A stretch of 64,000 nt of DNA from Caballeronia concitans (GTDB taxonomy: Bacteria > Pseudomonadota > Gammaproteobacteria > Burkholderiales > Burkholderiaceae), in contig NZ_FCNV02000002.1 in the NCBI RefSeq assembly GCF_001544615.1, forward strand, positions 558,001-622,000. The letters run 5' to 3'. A program made the position numbers and the translations under genes. Shown here in pieces: positions 1 through 7,982 of this stretch (within the stretch, counting starts at the first letter, position 1; every line of letters starts with the position of its first letter). The notes under the pieces are model-generated. The model did not search any database and had not been told where the DNA came from. It saw only the letters and a program-made list of their open reading frames with translations.

Positions 1-91
1 TGAGGCGGGTGTCCCGGTCGGCACCGGGACTCGAGCGCGCAATGGCCGTTAAGCGGGACACGTGTCCCGGTCGAGGACGTTGCCGGGTTGG

Positions 92-1186
92 TCAGCGTCC
101 GGCCGACGGCTGCGCATCGAAGCCCGCGCGCCTGGCGAGCACGATGGCCTGCGCGCGGTTCTCCACTTCGAGCTTCGAGAAGATGCTCGTGATGTGATTG
201 CGCACGGTCTTCTCCGAAAGCGCGAGGCGCGCGGCGATCTGCGCGTTGTCGCGTCCGCCCGCCAGCAATTCGACGATATCGCGCTCGCGCGGCGTGAGGG
301 TCGCGAATGCGGGATCGGCAGTCACCGACGCGGGCAGGAAGCCGTGCACTTCTTCGCGCCAGCGCGTCCAGGCCGGTTCGCCTTCGAGCACGAGATGGTT
401 GTCGCTTTCGAGCGGCACGAAGCGCGCACCGGGAATGTTCCCGGCAAGCAGGCGGCTTTCTTCGAAGGGCACGCGCGCGTCGCCGCTCGAATGCAGAACG
501 AGCGTCGGGCACTGCACCAGCGGCAGCAGATCGACCACGTCGATACGATTGAACACACGCATGATGCGCGCCGCGTTGACGGGCGTCGTGGTCAGACGTT
601 CCAGCTCGTTGAACCAGTGATGCTGCTCGGGCGTGCCGCCCGGGATGAACTGCGTCGTGAAGAACTGCCGGAACGCCGGATTGTGCTTGCCCCAGCCGAG
701 TTCCGCGAGGCGCACGAGCATTTCGGCCTCTTCGCACTCGGCGGCGCTGCGTGCGCGAATCAGGCGTCCGCGAGCGTAGCCGCCGTGCAGCACGAGATGA
801 CTCACGCGCTCAGGATGCTTCACCGCGTAAGCCACCGCGATCGACGCGCCTTGCGAGATGCCGAGCAGCGGAAAACGCGCGATGCCGCATGCGTCGACGA
901 CGGTTTCGAGGTCCCGCAGCCAGGCATCGAACGAGATGTCGGCGACGTCGCGGTCGGAGAGTCCGCAGCCGCGCTGGTCGTATCGGATGAGGGTGTATCG
1001 GCTGCAAAGCTCCAGCATCAGATGGCTCCAGACCGGGCTCATGAAGTCCAGTTCCAGATGACTGAGCCAGTTGGCGGCCTTGATGAGGGGCGCGCCCGAG
1101 CCGCACGCCGCATAAGCGATGCGCGCGCCGTCGCTCGCCGTGCACAGGCGGATATGCTGGCGGGGCGGGGCTGGACGGGGGGCCAT
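92..1186 (-). CDS. alpha/beta hydrolase fused to LuxR-type DNA-binding domain
   Basis: A 364-residue protein with two parts. Residues about 12-265 look like an alpha/beta hydrolase fold, with the nucleophile elbow GISQG (Ser111) and an oxyanion-side stretch YDQRGCGLSD (69-78). Residues 297-358 are a GerE/LuxR helix-turn-helix beginning LTPRERDIVELLAGG with the recognition helix region SEKTVRNHI. It is probably a transcription regulator whose hydrolase domain senses or hydrolyses a small ligand; the ligand is unknown. The start at 1186 is the first ATG and has no clear Shine-Dalgarno sequence, so a start a few codons downstream is possible. It stands alone, transcribed leftward, away from the MFS gene at 1520. 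The domain fusion is read directly; the regulatory role is inferred. Confidence 0.85.
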   Translation of the reverse strand: MAPRPAPPRQHIRLCTASDGARIAYAACGSGAPLIKAANWLSHLELDFMSPVWSHLMLELCSRYTLIRYDQRGCGLSDRDVADISFDAWLRDLETVVDACGIARFPLLGISQGASIAVAYAVKHPERVSHLVLHGGYARGRLIRARSAAECEEAEMLVRLAELGWGKHNPAFRQFFTTQFIPGGTPEQHHWFNELERLTTTPVNAARIMRVFNRIDVVDLLPLVQCPTLVLHSSGDARVPFEESRLLAGNIPGARFVPLESDNHLVLEGEPAWTRWREEVHGFLPASVTADPAFATLTPRERDIVELLAGGRDNAQIAARLALSEKTVRNHITSIFSKLEVENRAQAIVLARRAGFDAQPSAGR

Positions 1187-1519
1187 CGGAGCGAAAGTAT
1201 GTATGGAGTACGTACCTATGCGGGCTCGACAGGGCGCGGCTTTCGAGCGTTCCTATGCTCGCGCGTTATGGAATTGAAAGTCAAGAGGCTGCAAATGTAG
1301 GGCGGGATGTTGCGGTCGTCGGGTTCGCTGTTCAGTGACGCATTGCGGCTTAACGAGGAGCCTCCGGATGTACCACCGCCAGGTCCAGTCCCGCTCCCGC
1401 GTTACCATACGTCCACACGACACACAGAACGAAGGTCATGAGGCGCGGAGACAGCTCATCCACGGCGCAGCGCGATTGCCGCCACCACGACGAGTCCGCC
1501 CAAACCAGGACGATAACGC
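1187..1519. other. intergenic region between divergent genes
   Basis: 333 bases between the divergently transcribed LuxR-type regulator and the MFS permease. It must hold both promoters, but I could not pick a convincing -35/-10 pair. No RNA gene or repeat was seen. Confidence 0.5.
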
Positions 1520-2830
1520 GTGAACCAACGTGACGACCGAAGCGAAGCGCTCACCCGAAGCAACACCGACAGCATCTCTCACCCACGTACCGGGCCGACG
1601 CCGAACGACACGTCGTCCGTCACGCACGACCCGAATCCATTGCCCGCGCGCTCGCTCGCGGTGGCCTTGTCGCTTGGCAGCGCCATCGCGCTGGGCTTCG
1701 CACGCTTCGCGTACGCGCTGCTGCTGCCGCCGATGAAGCAGGACCTCGCCTGGAACTTCGCCCAGGCCGGCGCGATGAACACGGCCAACGCGCTCGGCTA
1801 CCTGCTCGGCGCGCTGGCCTTCGCACGCTTGTCCCGTCGATGGGCATCGGAGTCGTTGTTCGTCGCCGGCTGCGTCGCGACGGCCGTACTGATGGCGTGC
1901 AGCGGAGCCGTCATCCATACCGACGCCCTGCTCCTCTTGCGCGTCGCCACCGGCGCCGCGAGCGCGCTCGTCTTCGTCAGCGGCGGCGTGCTGGCGGCAC
2001 GGCTCGCGTCGCTTTCGCCGCGCCAGGCAGGACTCGTCATCGGCCTGTATTACGGCGGCACGGGATGGGGCATCGTGATGTCGTCGATCCTCGTGCCGCT
2101 CACCGTCGCGCCCGGCCCGCACGGCTGGCGCTTCGCCTGGTTCGCCCTCGCCGCGGCATGTGCCGCTTGTTCGATCATCGGCGTGGCAGCGGCGCGGCGC
2201 ATCGAGCGCGAGCATCCGATCGCATCGCCGAGTCGCACGCCGGACGGCGCGCACGGACACGCGGTCCCACGACGACGCTTCGCCCTCGCGCTCGCAGGAT
2301 ACGCGTGCTTCGGCATCGGTTATATCGGCTACATGACGTTCATCGTCGCGCTGCTGCGAAACGCGGGCATGAGCGATGCCGTCGTCATCGGCTTCTATAC
2401 GCTGCTCGGCGTTGCGACGATCGTTTCCGCACGGATGTGGTCGGGCCTGCTCGATCGCATGCGCGGCGGTCAGGCGCTCGCCATCCTCAATGCGTTGCTC
2501 GCCGTGGCGACGGTCATCCCCGCCGTCGTCGCGCATCCGCTTGCAGCGTTCGCGTCGGGCGTGTTGTTCGGCGCGACATTCCTGTCCGCCGTTGCATCGA
2601 CGACAGCGTTCGTGCGGCACAACTTCCCCGCGAGCCAGTGGGGAAGCGGGATCAATGCGTTCACCATCGTCTTTGCGTTCGGGCAGATCGTCGGGCCGAC
2701 GGTCATCGGGCGCGTGTCCGACAGCGCCGGGCTCACGCGCGGCCTCGTTTATTCCGCGCTCATACTGGCAGTCGGAGCGGCGCTGGCGGCGTGCCAGAAG
2801 CCGTTGAAAGACACCGACGTGAAGGAATGA
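1520..2830 (+). CDS. MFS permease, YbfB/YjiJ-like
   Basis: A 436-residue major facilitator. After a hydrophilic leader of about 45 residues, it has around twelve hydrophobic segments, starting with AVALSLGSAIALGFARFAYALL. The GFARFAYALLLPPM-type first helix is typical of the YbfB/YjiJ group of inner-membrane permeases, whose substrates are mostly unknown. The listed start is a GTG at 1520; the long polar leader suggests that translation may begin further in, near residue 40. It is monocistronic, with the rep gene converging from the right. Family placement is from overall pattern; the substrate cannot be read. Confidence 0.8.
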   Translation: MNQRDDRSEALTRSNTDSISHPRTGPTPNDTSSVTHDPNPLPARSLAVALSLGSAIALGFARFAYALLLPPMKQDLAWNFAQAGAMNTANALGYLLGALAFARLSRRWASESLFVAGCVATAVLMACSGAVIHTDALLLLRVATGAASALVFVSGGVLAARLASLSPRQAGLVIGLYYGGTGWGIVMSSILVPLTVAPGPHGWRFAWFALAAACAACSIIGVAAARRIEREHPIASPSRTPDGAHGHAVPRRRFALALAGYACFGIGYIGYMTFIVALLRNAGMSDAVVIGFYTLLGVATIVSARMWSGLLDRMRGGQALAILNALLAVATVIPAVVAHPLAAFASGVLFGATFLSAVASTTAFVRHNFPASQWGSGINAFTIVFAFGQIVGPTVIGRVSDSAGLTRGLVYSALILAVGAALAACQKPLKDTDVKE

Positions 2831-2888
2831 ATGGATTCGTTCGGCATCCGAATCAATTACGAAGTCATAGCCCCCTGCTCCACGCGCC

Positions 2889-4289
2889 TCATGCTCCGGA
2901 TCGAGTCTTCTTCAGTTTGACCAGAACGTGCGCACAGAAGGCGTCGGCGACCACACGATTGACCGTGAGAATGTTCTCTGCGCTCAACGATTCGCGCGAC
3001 AGTCCCTGCTTTTCGATCAGCCGCTGCGGGATCAGCTGACTCACGAACGAGTGGCACAGGTCCTTGCGCAGTTGCGAATCCGCCGCTTCGAATAGCTCGC
3101 GGCCCGCACGAATCTCCTCGCTCATCTTGGCTCGCGCGGAGTCGTTTTGCGCCTGTATCGTCGCTTCGAGCTGCGCCTGTGCGGACTCGCGTTCGCGGCG
3201 GCTCTTCTTGTCGTCCTCGAGCTGTCTCGCCTTGATCGCGGCCATCTTGCGGTCCGCTTCGCCGATACGGTAATTGCCTTCGAGCGCCTTGAAGAGATAG
3301 CCGCGCGGACTGACGGTGACCTTGCCTTCGTTCAGCTTGAACCGCGTGTATTCGATCGCCTGCTCCAGACGCTCGTCCGTCCAAACCTCGCGATTCTTTG
3401 CGAGGCGCTCGAAGTCGGGCGTATCGAACGCGAATTCGTTGTGCAGCAGCAGGTACATCGAATCCTGAATGCCCGCGCGCGCCGCGTCCGCGCCCTGCTT
3501 CTTGGTGAATCGAAAGCGGATCTTGAGCTTGTCGCGCGTGACGCGATCGGCGTTGGCCTCCCAACTGACATCGAAATCCGACACTTCGTTTAGCTGGTCG
3601 ATGGCCGGCTCGAGAAAGCGCTTCTTGAACTCCTTGACCTCTTTCCGCGATTCACCGACCTTTCCCGGCCATTCGAGCACTTCGTCGAACGGAAACCACT
3701 CGGTGACGCCGTGGCCCTCGCACGGAATCAGGCGATCGTAAATGGCTCGCGCAAGCGAAAGAGAGAAAGCAGTCGACGCGCGCAAACTCAGCCAATGCGC
3801 CTTGTACGGGCTGATCAAATACTTGATGACGCGGCCCGATAGCAGAACGCAGACAACATTGCGCTCGATATAGCAGTCGCCAAGCAGGCTGATCGTTCCC
3901 CAGGAGTCTTTCTCGGTGAGTTCTTCGATCGACGGCGCGGTCATAATTTCGACGCGTGCCCGCGCCGCGGCCCGCATCTGCGCGATCAGGTGGCTGTGGT
4001 TGCGGCTGTCGTAGCGCATGAGCCACTTGAAGTAGTTCACGTCGGCCGTGAACGTATAGACCTTGTCGTCGATCAGCTCGTCCGGCGCCTTCGTCGCCAC
4101 GATGAAGTAAGCGGCGTCGAGTACGCGACGCGCGGCGATGCCGAGTCCGCCTACGCGCGTGAAGATGTTGTTTCTGAGGAAGCCGATGTCACGCGTCGCC
4201 TCGGAGATAGCCGTGCCTTGCCCGGACATGTCTTCGTAAATGTCGAGCGCAAGCTGCTGAGGGGTGACGGTGAGATCCTGGTTTTCCAT
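2889..4289 (-). CDS. Rep_3-like replication initiator protein
   Basis: A 466-residue protein that resembles plasmid-type initiators of the Rep_3/RepB kind used by secondary replicons: a polar N-terminus, two winged-helix-like regions (about 95-310) and a charged coiled tail (about 340-420). I chose the ATG at 4289 (MENQDLTVTPQQ) rather than an in-frame ATG at 4415, because the latter would run through the iteron region and a good promoter (TTGACA/TAGAGT) lies at 4315-4342. It is divergent from parAB across an iteron-bearing segment, which supports its role in binding the iterons to start replication. The call rests on context plus fold-like pattern, as Rep proteins diverge quickly. Confidence 0.8.
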   Translation of the reverse strand: MENQDLTVTPQQLALDIYEDMSGQGTAISEATRDIGFLRNNIFTRVGGLGIAARRVLDAAYFIVATKAPDELIDDKVYTFTADVNYFKWLMRYDSRNHSHLIAQMRAAARARVEIMTAPSIEELTEKDSWGTISLLGDCYIERNVVCVLLSGRVIKYLISPYKAHWLSLRASTAFSLSLARAIYDRLIPCEGHGVTEWFPFDEVLEWPGKVGESRKEVKEFKKRFLEPAIDQLNEVSDFDVSWEANADRVTRDKLKIRFRFTKKQGADAARAGIQDSMYLLLHNEFAFDTPDFERLAKNREVWTDERLEQAIEYTRFKLNEGKVTVSPRGYLFKALEGNYRIGEADRKMAAIKARQLEDDKKSRRERESAQAQLEATIQAQNDSARAKMSEEIRAGRELFEAADSQLRKDLCHSFVSQLIPQRLIEKQGLSRESLSAENILTVNRVVADAFCAHVLVKLKKTRSGA

Positions 4290-4314
4290 TCTTCTATTCG
4301 CAACGGTCCCCGGC

Positions 4315-4342
4315 ACTCTAACAGCCAAGAAAAGTGTGTCAA
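4315..4342 (-). promoter_or_regulatory. putative rep promoter overlapping iteron 1
   Basis: On the minus strand, TTGACA (4342-4337) is a perfect -35 box, followed after 16 bases by TAGAGT (4320-4315), a 4/6 match to TATAAT. It lies about 25 bases before the chosen rep start at 4289. The first base of iteron 1 (4342-4357) overlaps the -35, so Rep bound there could repress its own gene. The motifs are visible; the autoregulation is inferred. Confidence 0.55.
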
Positions 4343-4509
4343 CACAAAAACCGCCCCGGGCTGAGTGAGACTTCGGCAGCACAAAAACCGTCCCAGCCGA
4401 CGGCCCGCGGCCCAAATTCCGCCCCTTCCGTCACAACAACCGTCTGGTCCCGCCCAACTTCCGGCGGGGCCAGCACAAAAACCGCCCCAGTCCGCCCAAA
4501 AACCGCCTC
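4342..4509 (+). repeat. iterons of the replication origin
   Basis: Direct copies of a 16-base unit, consensus GCACAAAAACCGCCCC: 4342-4357 (ACAC start), 4379-4394 (GTCCC end), 4473-4488 (exact) and 4494-4509 (GCCC start, CCTC end). A degenerate copy lies at 4410-4425. Copies 1-2 are 37 bases apart and copies 3-4 are 21 apart, so they are roughly on the same helix face only for the last pair. They sit just upstream of the rep gene, as expected for initiator-binding iterons. Confidence 0.8.
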
Positions 4510-4517
4510 TATCCACA
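4509..4517 (+). promoter_or_regulatory. DnaA-box-like site
   Basis: CTATCCACA matches the DnaA box TTATCCACA at 8 of 9 positions and abuts the last iteron. To its right (about 4521-4620) is a stretch clearly poorer in G+C than the surroundings, a candidate for strand opening. Confidence 0.5.
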
Positions 4518-4681
4518 GGGCTTCTCGTTGATTTCAAACAGAAATCGCGTCGCTGTTAGTTGGTGGGTGTGTCGAAGTTTACAAAAAACAGAACGAACCA
4601 AGACACCGCGGCAACATAATTCGCGCACTGACGACAAAGGTAACAGCCTGATTTAAAAGCGGAATTCTGGGTCCGAAACGG

Positions 4682-4719
4682 CGAGCACAAAAACCGCCCG
4701 GGGGTGGTTTTTGTGCTCG
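4682..4719. repeat. inverted pair of iterons
   Basis: Two iterons meet head to head: a forward copy at 4685-4700 and a reverse copy at 4701-4716. The outer 14 bases of each arm (CGAGCACAAAAACC) are identical. It could be a Rep dimer operator, a handcuffing or copy-control site, or a cruciform. Confidence 0.75.
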
Positions 4720-4819
4720 ATTTCGTTCGCTGCCTAGTGCTGCTTTCTCGATGCCGATGAAACTTACGAAGACGTGGACCGCTAGGTCAAACGTCGCTGC
4801 CAAAAAACGCTACAACCGC

Positions 4820-4849
4820 TTGAAAACTGAGATATTTCAGCGCTATGCA
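4820..4849 (+). promoter_or_regulatory. putative parAB promoter
   Basis: TTGAAA (4820-4825, 5/6 to the -35 consensus) and TATGCA (4844-4849, 4/6 to the -10) are separated by 18 bases, about 60 bases ahead of the parA start. Confidence 0.4.
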
Positions 4850-4872
4850 ACCCTGTTTACGCGTATTCGTGT

Positions 4873-4913
4873 ATTCTGCGCTTCAGCGTCAATACATGGA
4901 GAAAGCGCAGAAT
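4873..4913 (+). promoter_or_regulatory. 11-base inverted repeat spanning the parA ribosome-binding site
   Basis: ATTCTGCGCTT (4873-4883) and AAGCGCAGAAT (4903-4913) are perfect complements. The 19-base loop contains the Shine-Dalgarno GGAGA (4898-4902), and the right arm runs into the parA ATG (4912-4914). It may be a ParA operator in DNA or an mRNA hairpin controlling translation start. Confidence 0.5.
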
Positions 4914-6123
4914 GGCCAACGTAGGCAGCCTACCTATGGAAGACCGCAAGGTCTCTCTTCGCGAGGTCGCGGAATTCGCGGACAACCTCGAGCCGTTTTC
5001 CGATAACTTAAGAGAACAGATTCTCGCGCCCCGTCCGCGCAAGACCGCTCCGATCTACACCATCAGCGAACTCGCGGAGATGTGCAACCTGACGCGCCAG
5101 CAGATTCAATATCTGGTGACGAAAGGCGAAGGCGGATTGCCGGCGGGCACACTGAACGGTAACGGGCGCAGCCGCACGTTCACGCTGCCCGAAGTGCGCG
5201 TCTGGGTGAAGATGGCCTCGGACATCTATCAGACCCGCCTCGAAGACGGTCAGGGCGACTTCAAGGGAAAGGTGCTGACGACGGCGCAACTGAAAGGCGG
5301 GTCGGCCAAGACTACAACGACCGTTTGTCTCGCACAAGCGCTGACGCTGCTGGGTCGAAAGGTGCTGCTCATCGACCTCGACCCGCAGGCTTCCGCTTCG
5401 GAGTTGTGCGGACTCTACGCCGAGAAGGAAATCTCCGGGGACGACACCGTGCTCCCCTATATCTACGACCAGAACGTCGAAGGCGGGTTGGGCGCAAGCG
5501 TTCAGTCGACGTACTGGGACGGCCTCGACATCATTCCCGGTCACACCTTCCTTTACGGTGCGGAGTTCCTGCTTCCGGCGCGGCAGAAGACGATTCAAGG
5601 ATACCGATTCTGGGCCGTTCTTCGCCAAGGCCTCGAACCGCTGCGTGCTCAATATGATTACATCTTGATCGATACGTCGCCGTCGCTGTCGTATATGAAC
5701 TTGAATGCGCTTCTCGCTGCGGACGCGCTCGTCATGCCGATGATTCCCGAGAATCTCGACTTCATCAGTTCGCTGGCGTTTTGGCGGTTATTCTCCGACG
5801 TCGCCGAAGATTTCCTGCCGTACGAAGAGGACAAGGTCTACGACTTCATTTCGATCCTGCTGTCGAAGGTGGACTACGGCAAGACGTCGTCGGCACCGGT
5901 CGTTCGCCAGTGGGCTCAGAGCGCATACGGTCGATGGCTCGACCCCTTCGAAATCCCGGCCAGCTCGGTGATGAGCGGCGGTGCGTTGTCCTTCTCGACC
6001 GCGCTTGACGTCGTGAGCACGCATTCGACAGCGAAGTCGCTTCAGCGTGTCCGACAACCGATGATGCAATACGCCAAGTGGCTCGACGACATGTTCGTCA
6101 AATCCTGGAGGGAAGCGGCATGA
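4912..6123 (+). CDS. parA: ParA-type partition ATPase
   Basis: 403 residues. The N-terminal part has a helix-turn-helix of MerR-like look (ISELAEMCNLTRQQIQYLVT, 51-70), as in type Ia ParA proteins that repress their own operon. The deviant Walker A motif KGGSAKTT is at 128-135, and IDLDPQAS (154-161) and DTSPS follow as Walker A-prime and B regions. ParA polymerises or forms gradients on the nucleoid with ATP and moves ParB-parS complexes. The gene overlaps parB by ATGA, and a hairpin covers its start region. Together with rep it marks this as a self-partitioning replicon. The assignment is firm from motifs and context. Confidence 0.95.
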   Translation: MANVGSLPMEDRKVSLREVAEFADNLEPFSDNLREQILAPRPRKTAPIYTISELAEMCNLTRQQIQYLVTKGEGGLPAGTLNGNGRSRTFTLPEVRVWVKMASDIYQTRLEDGQGDFKGKVLTTAQLKGGSAKTTTTVCLAQALTLLGRKVLLIDLDPQASASELCGLYAEKEISGDDTVLPYIYDQNVEGGLGASVQSTYWDGLDIIPGHTFLYGAEFLLPARQKTIQGYRFWAVLRQGLEPLRAQYDYILIDTSPSLSYMNLNALLAADALVMPMIPENLDFISSLAFWRLFSDVAEDFLPYEEDKVYDFISILLSKVDYGKTSSAPVVRQWAQSAYGRWLDPFEIPASSVMSGGALSFSTALDVVSTHSTAKSLQRVRQPMMQYAKWLDDMFVKSWREAA

Positions 6124-7094
6124 GTAACAACATTCGCGAACAACTCATGGCCAAGACGGCCAACCTTCCCAAGCCGGCGGATTTCAAAGGCGATAAGAAG
6201 GATCGCTCGAGTCGCGGACCCCAGACGATGCCCGGCATCACGAGCGCGCTGGCAGCGGCGCAGTTGCGCATTCAGGAGCTGGAGTCCAAGGGTGTCGAGA
6301 CGGAGATTCCGCTCGATGCTATCGCACCTAACCCGTGGCAGCCGCGTCGGCAATTCAACGAGGCGAAGCTGTCTGAACTGGCGCGGTCGATCGATGAGGT
6401 CGGTCTGCTTCAGGCGGTGACCGTACGGCGCATCGGCGAGACGTTCCAACTTGTTGCCGGCGAGCGACGGTTCCGGGCCCATAAGCTTATCAACAAGGAA
6501 TCGATCCGAGCGGTCGTGATCGATTGCACGGATCAGGATATGGCTGCACTGGCGCTGATGGAAAACGTCACCCGCGACGACCTGTCCGACTATGAAATCG
6601 CGATTGCGATTCGACGGGCCGAGGCGGAGTTTCCCAACCGGACGCGGCTGGCTGAAGCAATGGGGATCTCTCGTAGCGACTTGTACCGGTTTCTGGCCTT
6701 CGATTCGCTGCCCGATTTTGTCAAGCGGGACCTCGACTTGACGCCGTCGGTACTTGGCGCCTCTTCGGCTCAGGACGTTGTGAACGCGCTCAAGAAGGCG
6801 GGTGAAGCAGGCCTCAAGGCGCTTCATGAATTGTGGCCGCAGGTGTTGTCCGGTGACCTGGTTCAGACGAAGCTCGCCGCGAGCTTGAACGCGCAGGTGA
6901 GCAGAGGTGAGTCTGCAACTGATGCTGGCGGTCGCAGCATTCTGAAGATTTTCGCCGGGAAGGTGCAGGCCGGCAGTATCACGAAGGATGTGAAAGGACT
7001 GACGTTCAAGTTCAAGGCTGGGGTCGTGACCGAGGAACAGGAGAACCAACTCAGAGAGCATATTGGGAAGATGTTCTCGATACGCTCGGAATAA
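6120..7094 (+). CDS. parB: ParB-type centromere-binding protein
   Basis: 324 residues starting at the ATG that overlaps the parA stop. The ParB/Spo0J nuclease-like N-domain carries GERRFRA (114-120) and ENVTR (148-152), the conserved boxes that bind CTP in this family. A helix-turn-helix follows at about 176-195 (RLAEAMGISRSDLYRF), and a C-terminal dimer domain at about 265-324. It should load on parS and spread as a CTP-dependent clamp. The likely targets are the four GTCCGAATTCGGAC palindromes just downstream. A terminator hairpin follows within 10 bases of the stop. Confidence 0.95.
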   Translation: MSNNIREQLMAKTANLPKPADFKGDKKDRSSRGPQTMPGITSALAAAQLRIQELESKGVETEIPLDAIAPNPWQPRRQFNEAKLSELARSIDEVGLLQAVTVRRIGETFQLVAGERRFRAHKLINKESIRAVVIDCTDQDMAALALMENVTRDDLSDYEIAIAIRRAEAEFPNRTRLAEAMGISRSDLYRFLAFDSLPDFVKRDLDLTPSVLGASSAQDVVNALKKAGEAGLKALHELWPQVLSGDLVQTKLAASLNAQVSRGESATDAGGRSILKIFAGKVQAGSITKDVKGLTFKFKAGVVTEEQENQLREHIGKMFSIRSE

Positions 7095-7102
7095 TCGTCA
7101 TT

Positions 7103-7125
7103 AACCCGCGCGAGCGGGTTTTTTT
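7103..7125 (+). terminator. rho-independent terminator of parAB
   Basis: The 7-base stem AACCCGC/GCGGGTT with a 4-base loop is followed by a run of seven T, nine bases after the parB stop. Confidence 0.9.
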
Positions 7126-7174
7126 ATGCCTGTAGTTTGATGGGCCAACAGTTCAGAGGTGCGGCCGCAGGAGT

Positions 7175-7188
7175 GTCCGAATTCGGAC
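7175..7188. other. parS-like palindrome 1
   Basis: GTCCGAATTCGGAC, a perfect 14-base palindrome, about 80 bases after parB. The left flank AGT is shared with copies 2 and 4. Confidence 0.75.
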
Positions 7189-7304
7189 GGTACAAAGCTG
7201 TTGACGCGATCGTGCGCCTGTTCCGCCGGCAGTGCCATAAGGGCTGGAATTGTTCTCGATAAGTTTCCCGGTGATCGTTGGACCCCTCGGAATGGTGCCT
7301 AGTG

Positions 7305-7318
7305 TTCGAATTCGGACA
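7305..7318. other. parS-like palindrome 2 (one mismatch)
   Basis: GTTCGAATTCGGAC, the same palindrome with one changed base in the left arm. It is followed by ACC as in copies 3 and 4. Confidence 0.7.
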
Positions 7319-7580
7319 CCGACCGTCAACGGGCGCAACGCTTCGACAGCGCTGCCAACCTCTAACTACGTTGTTGACGTTGCTGAGTTCAGACAGATGC
7401 GCGGGAGCAGCGATATGCACCTGGTGCGGAGGGTCCCGCCCCGGTAGTCCGGCACTGGTCGTCGTGACCTCCGGGGTGGCAAGCACGCCGACCACTTTGC
7501 CCGAATGCCGAAATGACAGCGCGAAAAGCGGGCATCAGCAGTCGTCGTTTGTCGGAATATCTTTCCGGCGACGTGACAGC

Positions 7581-7594
7581 GTCCGAATTCGGAC
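7581..7594. other. parS-like palindrome 3
   Basis: GTCCGAATTCGGAC, exact, followed by ACC. Confidence 0.75.
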
Positions 7595-7968
7595 ACCTAG
7601 CGAGCAACGGCGGGGTCTTGCACTGGCATCGAAACGCGCTCGTAAGACCGCGCGGACCTAAGTTGGTGGGGCGCGATGCATCCTCGTTGCCGCCATGATG
7701 ATCGCAGGCCGCGGAGATCACGAGCCCTTAACGATCCCTGCCCGATTGGAACGCGCGGTCCGAGACTGGAAGCGCCCGCAGTTAGCACGCCCTGCGGTGG
7801 TGATGCGGCGACTGCCGTTACGTGTAGTCCTGCACCGCATGGACCTATGCGATCGGAAGAGCAGTGCCGGTCAATCCTCAACTATTTGTCCGCAGGTGTT
7901 GGTCGGCTATATGAGGCAAGTGCCCTGCGCCGTCTGTGCTTGGGTAGGCAAAGTTGCGGGGAGCCAGT

Positions 7969-7982
7969 GTCCGAATTCGGAC
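7969..7982. other. parS-like palindrome 4
   Basis: GTCCGAATTCGGAC, exact, flanked by AGT and ACC, the extended form AGTGTCCGAATTCGGACACC. Confidence 0.75.

Larger units (their letters stand above)
4290..4911. other. putative replication origin region between rep and parA
   Basis: A 622-base gene-free interval bounded by divergent rep and parA. It combines direct iterons (4342-4509), a DnaA-box-like site (4509-4517), a lower-GC stretch (about 4521-4620), an inverted iteron pair (4682-4719) and promoters for both flanking genes. This arrangement is what iteron-controlled secondary replicons use as origin. Function is inferred from layout. Confidence 0.7.

Noticed and set aside
4290-4415. In-frame N-terminal extension of rep to 4415
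   Set aside because: It would translate through the iterons and the rep promoter; the ATG at 4289 is a better start.
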